DNA of 64,000 nucleotides from Bacteroidota bacterium. GTDB lineage: Bacteria; Bacteroidota; Bacteroidia; Chitinophagales; Chitinophagaceae. The stretch is taken from the NCBI GenBank assembly GCA_023386555.1, contig JAEWJK010000017.1, forward strand, positions 62,001 through 126,000, read 5' to 3'. How positions within the stretch are numbered: the stretch's first letter is position 1; every line of letters begins with the position of its first letter. Positions 36,066 through 44,557 of this stretch are shown one piece after another. A model generated the notes under the pieces. That model searched no databases, was not told the DNA's origin, and saw only the letters and a list, made by a program, of their open reading frames with translations. The translations under genes were made by a program, and so were the position numbers.

Positions 36066-36084
36066 GTACAAGTGAGTGACACAA
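36066..36084 (+). repeat. 19-bp dispersed repeat, copy after sucA
   Basis: GTACAAGTGAGTGACACAA, exact match to 50217-50235 and exact inverse complement of 33044-33062. It lies between sucA and sucB. Confidence 0.8.
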
Positions 36085-36128
36085 CGGAAGATCAAACAAA
36101 GAATAAAAGCTGACTTAATAAAAATATT

Positions 36129-37385
36129 ATGATCGAAATAAAAGTTCCTACCGTAGGAGAGTCAATTTCGGAAGTTACATTACTTAAGTGGGTAAAAAAA
36201 GATGGTGAGTATGTTGAGCGTGATGAAGTAATTGCCGAGCTGGAAAGTGAAAAAGCAACATTCGAAGTAAATGCTGAAAAAGCAGGTGTATTAAAAACTT
36301 CAGCAAAGGAAGGAGATACAATTAACATTGGAAGTGTTATTGGAAGCATAGATGAATCTGCTGAGAAGCCTGCTGGTCAGCCAGAAGCTGCAAGTGAAAA
36401 GCCACAGGCAGAGGCTATCAGCGAGAAAAAGGTTGAACAAACAACCAACAACCAACAACCAACTTCACAGGCTCCGGTTACCTCAGTTCCCAACGATGTA
36501 AAGGCTACTCCTGTTGCCAGCGCTATCATTGCAGATAAAAAAGTTGATCCTACAGCGATCACTCCAAGCGGAGTTGGCGGTAAGATCATGAAACATGATG
36601 TATTGGAAGCTCTATCCAATCCTGGTAAAAAATCTTTTGAAGGTCAGGCTTTGTTCAGCCGTAACGAGAGAAGAGAAAAGATGAGTAATCTTCGTAAGAC
36701 CATCAGCAGAAGATTGGTTGAAGCAAAGAATACTACGGCAATGCTCACCACTTTTAATGAAGTGGATATGAGCGCTATTATGAACATACGAAAACAACAT
36801 AAAGATTCGTTTAATAAAGCACATGGTGTAAACCTTGGTTTCATGAGTTTCTTTGCAAAGGCTTGTGCTATTGCATTAAGTGAATGGCCGGCGGTGAATG
36901 CATATCTTGATAGCGAAGAAATTATCTATCATGATTATGCCGATATAAGTATTGCCGTAAGTACACCAAGAGGCTTGACTGTTCCGGTAATAAGGAATGT
37001 AGAAAGCCTTAGCATGGCAGACATTGAAAAGAAAGTTATTGAAGTAGCTGGCAAAGCAAGAGATAGTAAACTTACAGCTGAAGATCTGCAAGGTGGAACT
37101 TTTACGATCACCAATGGTGGTGTGTTTGGTAGTTTGATGAGTACGCCAATCATTAATATTCCACAAAGTGCCATCCTTGGTATGCATAAGATACAGGAAA
37201 GACCGATGGTGGAAAATGGACAGGTGGTTGTAAAGCCAATGATGTACCTGGCTTTGAGTTACGATCACAGAATCATTGATGGAAGAGAAAGTGTGAGTTT
37301 TTTAGTTAGAGTTAAGGAATTGTTGGAAAACCCTGCATTACTTTTAATAGGCAAAGATCCGGTGAAAACATTGCTGGAACTTTAA
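36129..37385 (+). CDS. sucB: Dihydrolipoyllysine succinyltransferase (E2 of 2-oxoglutarate dehydrogenase)
   Basis: Transfers succinyl groups from E1 to CoA and forms the core of the complex. One N-terminal lipoyl domain (residues 1-75) has the lipoyl-lysine context ESEKATFEVNAEKAG. A low-complexity linker with a TTNNQQPTSQAP stretch follows, encoded by tandem ACAACCAACAACC-type repeats near 36440; then the peripheral subunit-binding domain (ASAIIADKKVDPTAITPSGVGGKIMKHDV) and the catalytic domain, whose signature is SYDHRIIDGRESVSFLVRVKELLENP at the end. 418 aa, normal length. The first gene of the operon is sucA, 142 bases upstream. Confidence 0.96.
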   Translation: MIEIKVPTVGESISEVTLLKWVKKDGEYVERDEVIAELESEKATFEVNAEKAGVLKTSAKEGDTINIGSVIGSIDESAEKPAGQPEAASEKPQAEAISEKKVEQTTNNQQPTSQAPVTSVPNDVKATPVASAIIADKKVDPTAITPSGVGGKIMKHDVLEALSNPGKKSFEGQALFSRNERREKMSNLRKTISRRLVEAKNTTAMLTTFNEVDMSAIMNIRKQHKDSFNKAHGVNLGFMSFFAKACAIALSEWPAVNAYLDSEEIIYHDYADISIAVSTPRGLTVPVIRNVESLSMADIEKKVIEVAGKARDSKLTAEDLQGGTFTITNGGVFGSLMSTPIINIPQSAILGMHKIQERPMVENGQVVVKPMMYLALSYDHRIIDGRESVSFLVRVKELLENPALLLIGKDPVKTLLEL

Positions 37386-37416
37386 GTTTGAATTTTTTAT
37401 AACCAAAACACATCTT

Positions 37417-38328
37417 ATGAGAACGTTGCTACATATACTTGCAGTTGTAGTATGTATTACTTTAGTTTCCTGTCAAAAAGAGATCAGTTTTGATACCGGA
37501 ACTACTACCACTGGTGGTGGTACTGGAACTGGTGGAGGTACAGGTGGTGGAAGTACATCAGGAAATTTATTGATAAAACGTATTTCCAACATCGTTACAG
37601 ATTCCATAGTTGAAAACTACAGCTATAATAACTCGAAGATTGTACGACAAACTTTTGTTGCGAAAGATAAATCCACCGGATCTATCACTGAATATCGAAG
37701 ATCTTTTCAAAGAGATGCACAGGGTAAATTAACTGTTTTAAAAGACAGTGTTTCAAACGCTGGTGGAGGTTGGGATGTGGTTATAGGCCAGTTGTATTAT
37801 ACATCCTCCGGAAATGTTTCTCATTCTATATCTACCATTGGTACGATGAAAGTTGATAGCGTGGTTTATACTTATACTGCATCCAGGGTTACAAAGGTTG
37901 AGAATTATGTATTTGATTATTCGGCCGGAATCTACCAGAAAACAGAAGAAGCAGAATACACCTACGATGCTTATGGCAATATTACTCTGGTAAAAGATTA
38001 CGAGATGATGAATGGTGTGAAGACACTTGACCAGGAACGTAAGTACACATACGACACTAAGGCCTCTCCTTACAATTGGGGCCAGGATGTGATCTTCATT
38101 GGTTCTGCAAATGGTGGAAGAACCATTATACAGGAAGATTTTGCCGGGGCCAACAATGCTACCAAAATTGAATACATTGATATTGCTGCAGGAGCTACAA
38201 GTGGTGACGGTGCAGCAATGACTTATACATACAACACCGGTAACAAACCTGCTTCAGGTAATGTTAGCATGATCATGAATGGCAATACTTTACCAGTTGG
38301 CGGTACAATGCAGTTTTTTTATCAATAA
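37417..38328 (+). CDS. Lipoprotein with Gly/Thr linker (303 aa)
   Basis: Not a named family. An N-terminal lipobox ends at Cys 19 (VVCITLVSCQKEISF), so it is probably anchored to the outer membrane. A disordered Thr/Gly segment, TTTTGGGTGTGGGTGGGST, lies at residues 28-46. The rest (50-303) is beta-rich and Tyr-rich, with repeats such as TEEAEYTYDAYGNITLV and LDQERKYTYDTKASPYNWGQ that resemble YD-like repeats of surface proteins. It is followed by a strong terminator. Confidence 0.7.
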   Translation: MRTLLHILAVVVCITLVSCQKEISFDTGTTTTGGGTGTGGGTGGGSTSGNLLIKRISNIVTDSIVENYSYNNSKIVRQTFVAKDKSTGSITEYRRSFQRDAQGKLTVLKDSVSNAGGGWDVVIGQLYYTSSGNVSHSISTIGTMKVDSVVYTYTASRVTKVENYVFDYSAGIYQKTEEAEYTYDAYGNITLVKDYEMMNGVKTLDQERKYTYDTKASPYNWGQDVIFIGSANGGRTIIQEDFAGANNATKIEYIDIAAGATSGDGAAMTYTYNTGNKPASGNVSMIMNGNTLPVGGTMQFFYQ

Positions 38329-38350
38329 TCAATACTTATTTTATAAACTA

Positions 38351-38377
38351 AGCCGTTGCATCTGCAGCGGCTTTTTT
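38351..38377 (+). terminator. Terminator of the lipoprotein gene
   Basis: AGCCGTTGC (38351-38359) pairs with GCAGCGGCT (38364-38372; one G-T) around a 4-nt loop and runs into TTTTTT. It ends 11 bases before the methyltransferase start, so that gene probably has its own promoter or read-through. Confidence 0.85.
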
Positions 38378-38388
38378 ATTTTTGATGA

Positions 38389-39666
38389 ATGCAGTATGCA
38401 GAACGGTATATTCAATCAGCAGAAAAGATCATCATTAGTTATTATGGTACTATTCCATTACATCATCACCTGAAACAATTTTTTGCTGCCGATAAAAAGT
38501 ACGGTTCTAAAGACAGGAAGCACATCACCCATGCATGTTATTGTTACTATCGTTTAGGAAAATCACTTCAGCAGGTAAGCATTCAGGAAAAAATAAAGGC
38601 TGGAATATTTATATGCGAACCACAACCTGCCAATTGGGAAACAATTTATGATAACGATTGGTTGAATAATTGGAAGACAGATCTTAACGTACGGATTGAT
38701 TTTCTTCAACAGCAATATGATTTCAATGTTGTTGATATTTTTCCTTTTGCAGATCATTTGAGTGATGGAATTGATAAAAACAGTTTCATCACCGCTCATC
38801 TCATACAACCTGATCTGTTTCTAAGAATAAGGCCTAATAAACACAATAAGACATATTCAGCACTATCATCAGCAAATGTTGCCTTCCATAAATGCGGAGA
38901 TAATTGTATTGCTTTGCCGAATACCACTAAAATAGATCAACTGTTGCAACTCAATAAAGATGTGGTAGTGCAGGATCTTTCGTCTCAACGAATCGCAGAA
39001 TTTATGTCCGCAATTAAGCGAAAAGCAACATCTAACTCCCCACTCCAAATTCCCGACTCCAAACTCCCCACTCCAGACTCCAAACTCCAGACTCCAGACT
39101 CCAAACTTCCCACTCTCTCCGTCTGGGATTGTTGTGCAGCAAGCGGTGGTAAAACAATTCTTGCAGTTGATACTTTAAAAAATATTCATCTTACAGTCAG
39201 TGATGTTCGACCATCCATTATTCAGAATTTAAAAAAAAGGTTCGCCGAAGCAGGTATCAGGAACTATCATTCATTTGTAGCAGATCTAACCAGTTCTTTA
39301 CAAACTCCAAACTCCAAACTCCAAACTCCCAACTCCAGACTCCAACACGATCTCATCATCTGCGATGCACCCTGTTCAGGTTCCGGAACATGGAGCAGAA
39401 CTCCGGAGCAACTATCATTTTTTACGGAAGATAAGATCAGCCATTATACCAATCTTCAGAAGCAGATTGTAAAAAACATTTCATCAGCTGTTGCAGTGAA
39501 TGGATATTTATTATACATCACCTGTTCTGTTTTTGCAGCAGAAAATGAAAAAGTGGTCGAGTACATTCAAGCCAACTCATCGTTGAAACTGCAACGAATG
39601 GAATTGCTGGAAGGATATAATAAAAAAGCGGATACAATGTTTGCAGCATTGTTTCTTCAGCCTTGA
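38389..39666 (+). CDS. RsmB-like rRNA (cytosine-5) methyltransferase with two in-frame repeat inserts
   Basis: SAM-dependent m5C methyltransferase of the RsmB/NOP2 family; the likely target is 16S rRNA (C967 in E. coli). Catalytic features: SAM motif I CCAASGGKT (residues 248-256), acidic motif VSDVRPS (270-276), motif IV DAPCSGSG (326-333, Cys329) and motif VI TCS (378-380, Cys379 nucleophile). The N-terminal 200 residues are the RNA-binding part. Two low-complexity inserts, residues 215-243 (SNSPLQIPDSKLPTPDSK...) and 303-319 (SLQTPNSKLQTPNSRLQ), are in-frame copies of an ACTCCAAACTCC-type repeat. They sit in loops just before motif I and between the acidic motif and motif IV, so the enzyme may still be active. 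425 aa. Confidence 0.9.
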   Translation: MQYAERYIQSAEKIIISYYGTIPLHHHLKQFFAADKKYGSKDRKHITHACYCYYRLGKSLQQVSIQEKIKAGIFICEPQPANWETIYDNDWLNNWKTDLNVRIDFLQQQYDFNVVDIFPFADHLSDGIDKNSFITAHLIQPDLFLRIRPNKHNKTYSALSSANVAFHKCGDNCIALPNTTKIDQLLQLNKDVVVQDLSSQRIAEFMSAIKRKATSNSPLQIPDSKLPTPDSKLQTPDSKLPTLSVWDCCAASGGKTILAVDTLKNIHLTVSDVRPSIIQNLKKRFAEAGIRNYHSFVADLTSSLQTPNSKLQTPNSRLQHDLIICDAPCSGSGTWSRTPEQLSFFTEDKISHYTNLQKQIVKNISSAVAVNGYLLYITCSVFAAENEKVVEYIQANSSLKLQRMELLEGYNKKADTMFAALFLQP

Positions 39667-40057
39667 ATATAGCCACTTAGTTGCTCCGGCTTTAGTCGCT
39701 CTGGCCTTAATTGCTCTGTCCTTTAGGCCAGAGATTCAAAATAATGAAACAAATCTCTCCAAGGGTCTGCTCTTAAACCTGCATGAAGGGAATTGCCTAA
39801 TAAGCATAGGTCATGATGTGCTTAAAATAAATTTCCAGGCAGATCATGTAAACGTACATAGTACAAAAGGCAGCTATAGGGTTGACAATTATTTACCCTC
39901 CTTCAGGTGTTATCACTAATTGAAGACTTATAGATATCTGGTTGGTAAGGATACCAACCAGTACGGAAATAAAACCACGCAATAACCATCTTGCCCTGTT
40001 GCCCACCTGCATTATTATTTGTTGTATCTGTATCTTAGAGTTACCAAAACAAATTTT
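39667..40057. other. 391-base spacer with two hairpins
   Basis: No supported gene; an overlapping 92-aa frame (39641-39919) starts inside the methyltransferase and is not credible. It contains the hairpin CTCTGGCCT/AGGCCAGAG (39699-39707 with 39725-39733) and the perfect 10-bp hairpin CTGGTTGGTA-AGGA-TACCAACCAG (39938-39961), whose GGTTGGT/ACCAACC core resembles the hairpin inside the 176-bp tandem repeat at 40.7 kb. Confidence 0.55.
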
Positions 40058-40630
40058 ATGACGATTTCAACGTTAATTGCCACTCTTTTTTTAATTACAT
40101 CAACAACTGGTACACAATCATCTTTCCAGGTAACAGGTATAACAACTGCAAATACTAACAATGAAATAAAGCCGCTTGATATTTCTACTTCATTCGGATT
40201 AAAATGGACTATGCCGGATGAAGATTACACTTTAAATAAAAGTGAATTCGAAATGGTTTACCATTATGTTACTCCCTTAAAAGATGCTGAAGTATACATC
40301 AAATTGTTCGATACAAAACAATCAAATGCTTTTAATATAACCAATAAACTAGTGAGCGAAAGAACCACTGATCTGAAAGCCGATGGCTTTGCTGTAAATG
40401 GTGTAGATGTTAAGTCGTATCTCACCAATATCAATACACAAAACTTTATACATGGTCTTTTAGCAACAGCAGGCTCAGATGCAAACCAGGGAAGTATCTT
40501 ATATTTCTATTTTCATAGCGGGGGTCATGTAGTAAATATTCATGTAATCTATCCAAGTGTTAAGAATGTAAATGCAATTACAAAAAACGATATTAAGAAA
40601 TTACTGGCTTCATTTAAGTTTGGTTCGTAG
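40058..40630 (+). CDS. Secreted hypothetical protein (190 aa)
   Basis: Not recognised. I use the ATG at 40058, which gives a signal peptide (TISTLIATLFLITSTTGTQS); an earlier frame start at 40019 would mask it. The mature part is a beta-rich, soluble domain with no cysteines and no repeats, ending in DIKKLLASFKFG. No neighbours suggest a role. Confidence 0.6.
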   Translation: MTISTLIATLFLITSTTGTQSSFQVTGITTANTNNEIKPLDISTSFGLKWTMPDEDYTLNKSEFEMVYHYVTPLKDAEVYIKLFDTKQSNAFNITNKLVSERTTDLKADGFAVNGVDVKSYLTNINTQNFIHGLLATAGSDANQGSILYFYFHSGGHVVNIHVIYPSVKNVNAITKNDIKKLLASFKFGS

Positions 40631-40695
40631 CTTTTCCTATCGGCTTGTAAAGAACACCTCCATTAGGTAAACTTATTTATATGAAATGTTTTTTT

Positions 40696-41047
40696 CTCTA
40701 GCCGTTGTTGGTCTTGTGACCAACAACGTTCAAATGTGTAATGATGAGTTATTAGGACTAGATATGGCCCATGCATTTATTCAATGAAATGGATGTAAGA
40801 AAAAGAAGAAAAGCTGTACAACAGGGTAAGGCAGAGTCAATAAAATACTTTCCACAAGAACCCTTGGCAACCTCTAGCCGTTGTTGGTCTTGTGACCAAC
40901 AACGTTCAAATATGCAATGATGAGTTATTAGGACTAGATATGGCCCATGCATTTATGCAATGAAATGGATGTAAGAAAAAGAAGAAAAGCTGTACAACAG
41001 GGTAAGACAGAGTCAATAAAATACTTTCCACAAGAACCATTGGCCAA
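40696..41047 (+). repeat. 176-bp tandem duplication (two copies)
   Basis: Copy 1 is 40696-40871 and copy 2 is 40872-41047, with only a few substitutions, mostly near the ends. Each copy carries a perfect hairpin CGTTGTTGGTC-TTGT-GACCAACAACG (40703-40728 and 40879-40904) and a short frame beginning MDVRKRRKAVQQGK; in copy 2 it is 29 codons (40965-41054). The two versions of this frame differ by one residue (A to T), which does not prove coding. Confidence 0.85.
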
Positions 41048-41463
41048 AAAATAGGGCTTTAGCCCTTCAGTATTGAGTAAGACTTCTATGCGACTCCGGT
41101 ACAACTCCGATGCAACCTCGGTACTTTACAGGTTTCAGATGTAAACCATACCATTAAATAACAGAAATCAATAATATATTTTTCAGGTAAATTTTTCATT
41201 TTAAGCCAGCACATCTAAAGCCGTTAACATCAATGCCTTACTACCCTAAAAACAGACGTTGTCAACTTTTCGGGAAACTTATTTGGAAACTTTCCAAACC
41301 TCCATCCCACAGCCTTCGCTGTATTAACCTTGTACCTGCCTTATACCTACTTTATACCTTCCTTATACCTACGCCGTATCTACAAGGAGGTTACGTCGTA
41401 CTTAAGCCGATAGAAGCCGATGCATAGTATGCCTTTTCCGGGTAAGATTATTCCTCCCTTAAT

Positions 41464-41494
41464 GATGTCCTACACTTCCAAAGTGTAGGACATC
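41464..41494. repeat. Perfect 14-bp hairpin downstream of the subtilase gene
   Basis: GATGTCCTACACTT and AAGTGTAGGACATC with a CCA loop. It lies 20 bases past the stop codon of the minus-strand peptidase gene. With no T-run it is more like a REP-type element than a terminator. Confidence 0.7.
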
Positions 41495-41513
41495 TATCTA
41501 AAATAGATCTATT

Positions 41514-43172
41514 TTACATCTTCATCACCTTCAACGTCTGCTTTTCCTTCACCCCAACATACTGGACAAAATAAACACCTCTCGCCAAATTAAATGCATT
41601 GCGAAATCTTGTTTCATAAATGCCATCCTGCGTTACATTCAATTCAACTTTATCTACAATTCTTCCTTGTGTGTCTATTAATCGTATAATCACTTTCCCT
41701 GTTTCAGGAGCTTTCATTCTTACCATCAAGTCGTTTATATTATTAAACGGAACAGGATTAGCAACAAACCAACTATTAGTGAAAGCTGTATTTCTTTTTG
41801 CTTCCAGTATTCCATAAGCAACTCTCATATTAGGAATTCCAAAACCTATTCTGTCATTAGGTGTATTGTAAGTGGGGCAACTTCTATAAACAGCATCCAA
41901 TATCTGCATATTATTAAATTCAGGAAATGCCTGCCATAAACATGCAATTAATCCTGCGATATTCGGATTAGCGAATGAAGTTCCATTCCCTGAAACAGGA
42001 AAATTACCAAATCCTGCTATGATCGTTCCTGCACCAACCGAGGCAATATTGGGTTTTACTTTTCCGGGATAACCATAACTGCTGAACGATGCTAGTACAC
42101 TTGATTGTGTTACAGCTCCTACAGCACAAACACTATCAGCATCTGCCGGAAAACCAATATACTTCCACGAACTGTTACCATCGTTACCAGCACTGTTCAT
42201 AACGATCATTCCTTTTTTTGCAGCATGGGTGGCACCTCTTGTTACCATTGTTGCATTCTTATAAAACTGGTTATAATTATGATTGAATGCAGGATCATCG
42301 AAATCTGTATAACCAAGAGAAGACGAAATCATATCTGCACCACAGCTATCAACAAACTCAGCGCCCACAACCCAGTTATGCTCTTCTATAGGAAACTCGG
42401 TCGGTGCATTTTCTGTTCTCACCAACCAATAGTTTGCTTTAGGTGCTGTACCAACCATTTGTCCAGGCCAGTTAGCACACATAGTACTCAAACAAAACAT
42501 ACCATGACTATCATCTTCATTCACACTGTTGTCAAAAGCAACAAAATCTTTTTCACCTAATATCTGTCCGTTAAGTCTTACACTGTCAAAGGCTGTAATG
42601 GTTTTATAAGAATTAAAGCCAGCGTCCAATACACCTATCATCATTCCTTGTCCGCTAAAACCTTTGTTATGCAGAAACTCACCTTCATGTATATGCACCT
42701 GGTTATAGTTGGTGCCATAATTATAAGTGTCAGCCATCGTTCTGGCTGCAATGGTTACATTGGGTAGAATGGTAATTGAATCATTAAACTTAACTTTCGG
42801 AGGTGCTGGCCTGTACCCGATGCCTTGTACATTCTTTACAAATGGCAGTGCCATGATCTTATTAATCGCTATGGGGTCAGTGCATTGTATTAATACCTGG
42901 TTCAGCCATTTTGATCTGCTGAGCAGAGTAACTGCTCCTTTACTCAAAACACTATCAATGTAACGTGGTACGATTGGCAGATCAGCGCTGTCTATCGAAA
43001 TATTATATCTTGTTCTTCTTGCGATGGCTCTCGCAGAAAGATATTGCGAAGGATTATTAATGCTGTGTGGAGTTGTATTCTTATTCGTGAATTCTACAAT
43101 CAATTTTGGATATTGTGCTTTTGCCTCACAAAAAAATATAAGAGAAAATAGGATAGCTAAAATGTGCTTCAT
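41514..43172 (-). CDS. Subtilisin-like serine peptidase (S8) with T9SS C-terminal domain
   Basis: An exported protease. The signal peptide is KHILAILFSLIFFCEAKAQ. The catalytic triad is visible as Asp in MIGVLDAGFNSY near residue 180, His in DDSHGMFCLS near 220 and Ser in GNGTSFANPNIAG near 397, with the oxyanion Asn in NSAGNDG near 330. The last 75 residues form a beta-domain ending ARGVYFVQYVGVKEKQTLKVMKM, a typical type IX secretion sorting signal, so the protease is probably secreted or attached to the cell surface. 552 aa, including an N-terminal pro-region (about 20-140). Confidence 0.93.
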   Translation of the reverse strand: MKHILAILFSLIFFCEAKAQYPKLIVEFTNKNTTPHSINNPSQYLSARAIARRTRYNISIDSADLPIVPRYIDSVLSKGAVTLLSRSKWLNQVLIQCTDPIAINKIMALPFVKNVQGIGYRPAPPKVKFNDSITILPNVTIAARTMADTYNYGTNYNQVHIHEGEFLHNKGFSGQGMMIGVLDAGFNSYKTITAFDSVRLNGQILGEKDFVAFDNSVNEDDSHGMFCLSTMCANWPGQMVGTAPKANYWLVRTENAPTEFPIEEHNWVVGAEFVDSCGADMISSSLGYTDFDDPAFNHNYNQFYKNATMVTRGATHAAKKGMIVMNSAGNDGNSSWKYIGFPADADSVCAVGAVTQSSVLASFSSYGYPGKVKPNIASVGAGTIIAGFGNFPVSGNGTSFANPNIAGLIACLWQAFPEFNNMQILDAVYRSCPTYNTPNDRIGFGIPNMRVAYGILEAKRNTAFTNSWFVANPVPFNNINDLMVRMKAPETGKVIIRLIDTQGRIVDKVELNVTQDGIYETRFRNAFNLARGVYFVQYVGVKEKQTLKVMKM

Positions 43173-43245
43173 CGTTCCGGTTTACTTTCTAAAATTAAGT
43201 ATTTAGCATTTGTGGTAACCGGCTGTTATACGAATGGCAGCATCT

Positions 43246-43326
43246 AACCTGTCAGGTTTAATCATGCAGCATTAATAATATATGGCATGAACAACATTTT
43301 CTTTGGTTCAGCCAACCTGACAGGTT
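43246..43326. repeat. Pair of AACCTGTCAGGTT repeats
   Basis: Two near-palindromic 13-mers, AACCTGTCAGGTT (43246-43258) and AACCTGACAGGTT (43314-43326), inverted relative to each other at the central base, upstream of the NtrX-like gene. From memory, similar motifs are common in Bacteroidota spacers. Confidence 0.6.
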
Positions 43327-43396
43327 TCAACTCATATAATATTATTCTACTATTTACTCCATCCTTATCTTAGCAGCCCTAAAATGTTTAATTCAC

Positions 43397-44557
43397 ATGG
43401 CAAGCACCAATGTATTGATTGTTGACGATGAGAAAGCGATAAGGAATGTGTTGAAGGATATTCTTTCAGTAGAAGGCTATAAAGTAGAAGAAGCTTCCGA
43501 TGGTGAAGAAGGGTTGAAGAAGATTACTAATGTTGATGTTGTGCTTTGCGATATAAAAATGCCTAAGGTTGACGGCATCGAATTTCTGGAAAAAGCCTTA
43601 GAAATAAATCCTGAACTACCGATCATTATGATCAGTGGTCATGGTAATATTGATACAGCTGTAGAAGCAGTGAAAAAAGGAGCATTTGATTATATTTCAA
43701 AGCCACCGGATCTGAATCGTTTGCTCATTACTATTCGAAATGCTACCGACAGAAACAAGCTTTCCAAAGAAACAAAAGTGCTGAAGCGTAAGGTGAAGAA
43801 GGTTGAAGAGATGGTGGGTCAAAGTGAAGGCATTCTCAAGATCAGGGAAACGATCGATAAAGTAGCTCCAACCGATGCAAGAGTTTTAGTAACGGGTGAA
43901 AATGGTAGCGGTAAAGAATTGGTGGCAAGATGGCTGCATTATAAAAGCAACAGGGCTGAAGGTCCGATAGTGGAAGTGAACTGTGCTGCGATACCAAGTG
44001 AGCTCATCGAAAGTGAATTATTCGGTCATGAAAAAGGATCATTTACTTCTGCCATCAAACAACGTATCGGAAAATTTGAACAAGCCAACGGAGGTACTTT
44101 ATTCCTGGATGAGATAGGAGATATGAGTTTGGATGCACAGGCAAAAGTACTACGTGCACTGCAGGAAGGTAAGATAACAAGAGTGGGTGGCGATAAAGAA
44201 ATTGCAGTAGATGTAAGAGTGATCGCTGCCACCAATAAAGACCTGATGAAGGAAGTGGAGGCAAAAGCTTTCCGTCTTGATCTGTATCATCGGCTGGGTG
44301 TTATATTGATCCGTGTTCCTTCATTGAATGAAAGAAGAGATGATATTCCTCTGTTGGTTGATAAATTCCTTACAGATATTGCAGATGAATACGGCCAGGC
44401 GAAGAAATCCATTGATGCAAAAGCAATGGATGCATTGCAACAACATAACTGGACAGGTAACATCCGTGAATTAAGAAACGTAGTAGAAAGGTTGGTTATC
44501 CTATCAGGCAAAACGATCAGTGCAGATGATGTGAGTAGTTATGTACTTCCAAGATAA
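43397..44557 (+). CDS. NtrX-like sigma54-type response regulator lacking a DNA-binding domain
   Basis: Receiver domain (phosphoacceptor D52 in VVLCDIKMPKVDG) fused to an AAA+ sigma54-interaction domain. ATPase motifs are GENGSGKE (167-174) and the Walker B region GTLFLDEIGD (233-242), with the arginine finger region in FRLDLYHRLGVILIRVPSLNERRDD. The L1 loop, normally GAFTGA, reads GSFTSA (214-219), which should weaken sigma54 contact. The protein ends at residue 386, right after the AAA+ lid, with no Fis-type helix-turn-helix, so it may act without binding DNA. Its probable partner is the NtrY-like kinase at 53715. Confidence 0.9.
   Translation: MASTNVLIVDDEKAIRNVLKDILSVEGYKVEEASDGEEGLKKITNVDVVLCDIKMPKVDGIEFLEKALEINPELPIIMISGHGNIDTAVEAVKKGAFDYISKPPDLNRLLITIRNATDRNKLSKETKVLKRKVKKVEEMVGQSEGILKIRETIDKVAPTDARVLVTGENGSGKELVARWLHYKSNRAEGPIVEVNCAAIPSELIESELFGHEKGSFTSAIKQRIGKFEQANGGTLFLDEIGDMSLDAQAKVLRALQEGKITRVGGDKEIAVDVRVIAATNKDLMKEVEAKAFRLDLYHRLGVILIRVPSLNERRDDIPLLVDKFLTDIADEYGQAKKSIDAKAMDALQQHNWTGNIRELRNVVERLVILSGKTISADDVSSYVLPR

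Larger units (their letters stand above)
40631..41513. other. 883-base repeat-rich spacer
   Basis: No gene of normal size. In order it holds a 176-bp tandem duplication (40696-41047), the hairpin AGGGCT-TT-AGCCCT near 41054-41067, TTTGGAAA/TTTCCAAA near 41283-41299, degenerate TTATACCTNC repeats with a CCTTGTA/TACAAGG flank (41328-41387), a perfect 14-bp hairpin GATGTCCTACACTT/AAGTGTAGGACATC (41464-41494) and the palindrome TAAAATAGATCTATTTTA (41499-41516). Confidence 0.7.

Noticed and set aside
39641..39919. 92-aa frame after the methyltransferase
   Set aside because: It starts inside the methyltransferase in another frame, covers a hairpin spacer and has no signal peptide or motif.
40758..40952. 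64-aa minus-strand frame
   Set aside because: It lies entirely in the 176-bp tandem duplication and exists only because of the repeat.
41233..41427. 64-aa frame with TYLLYTFLIPTPYL
   Set aside because: Translates the TTATACCT tandem region; no gene-like features.
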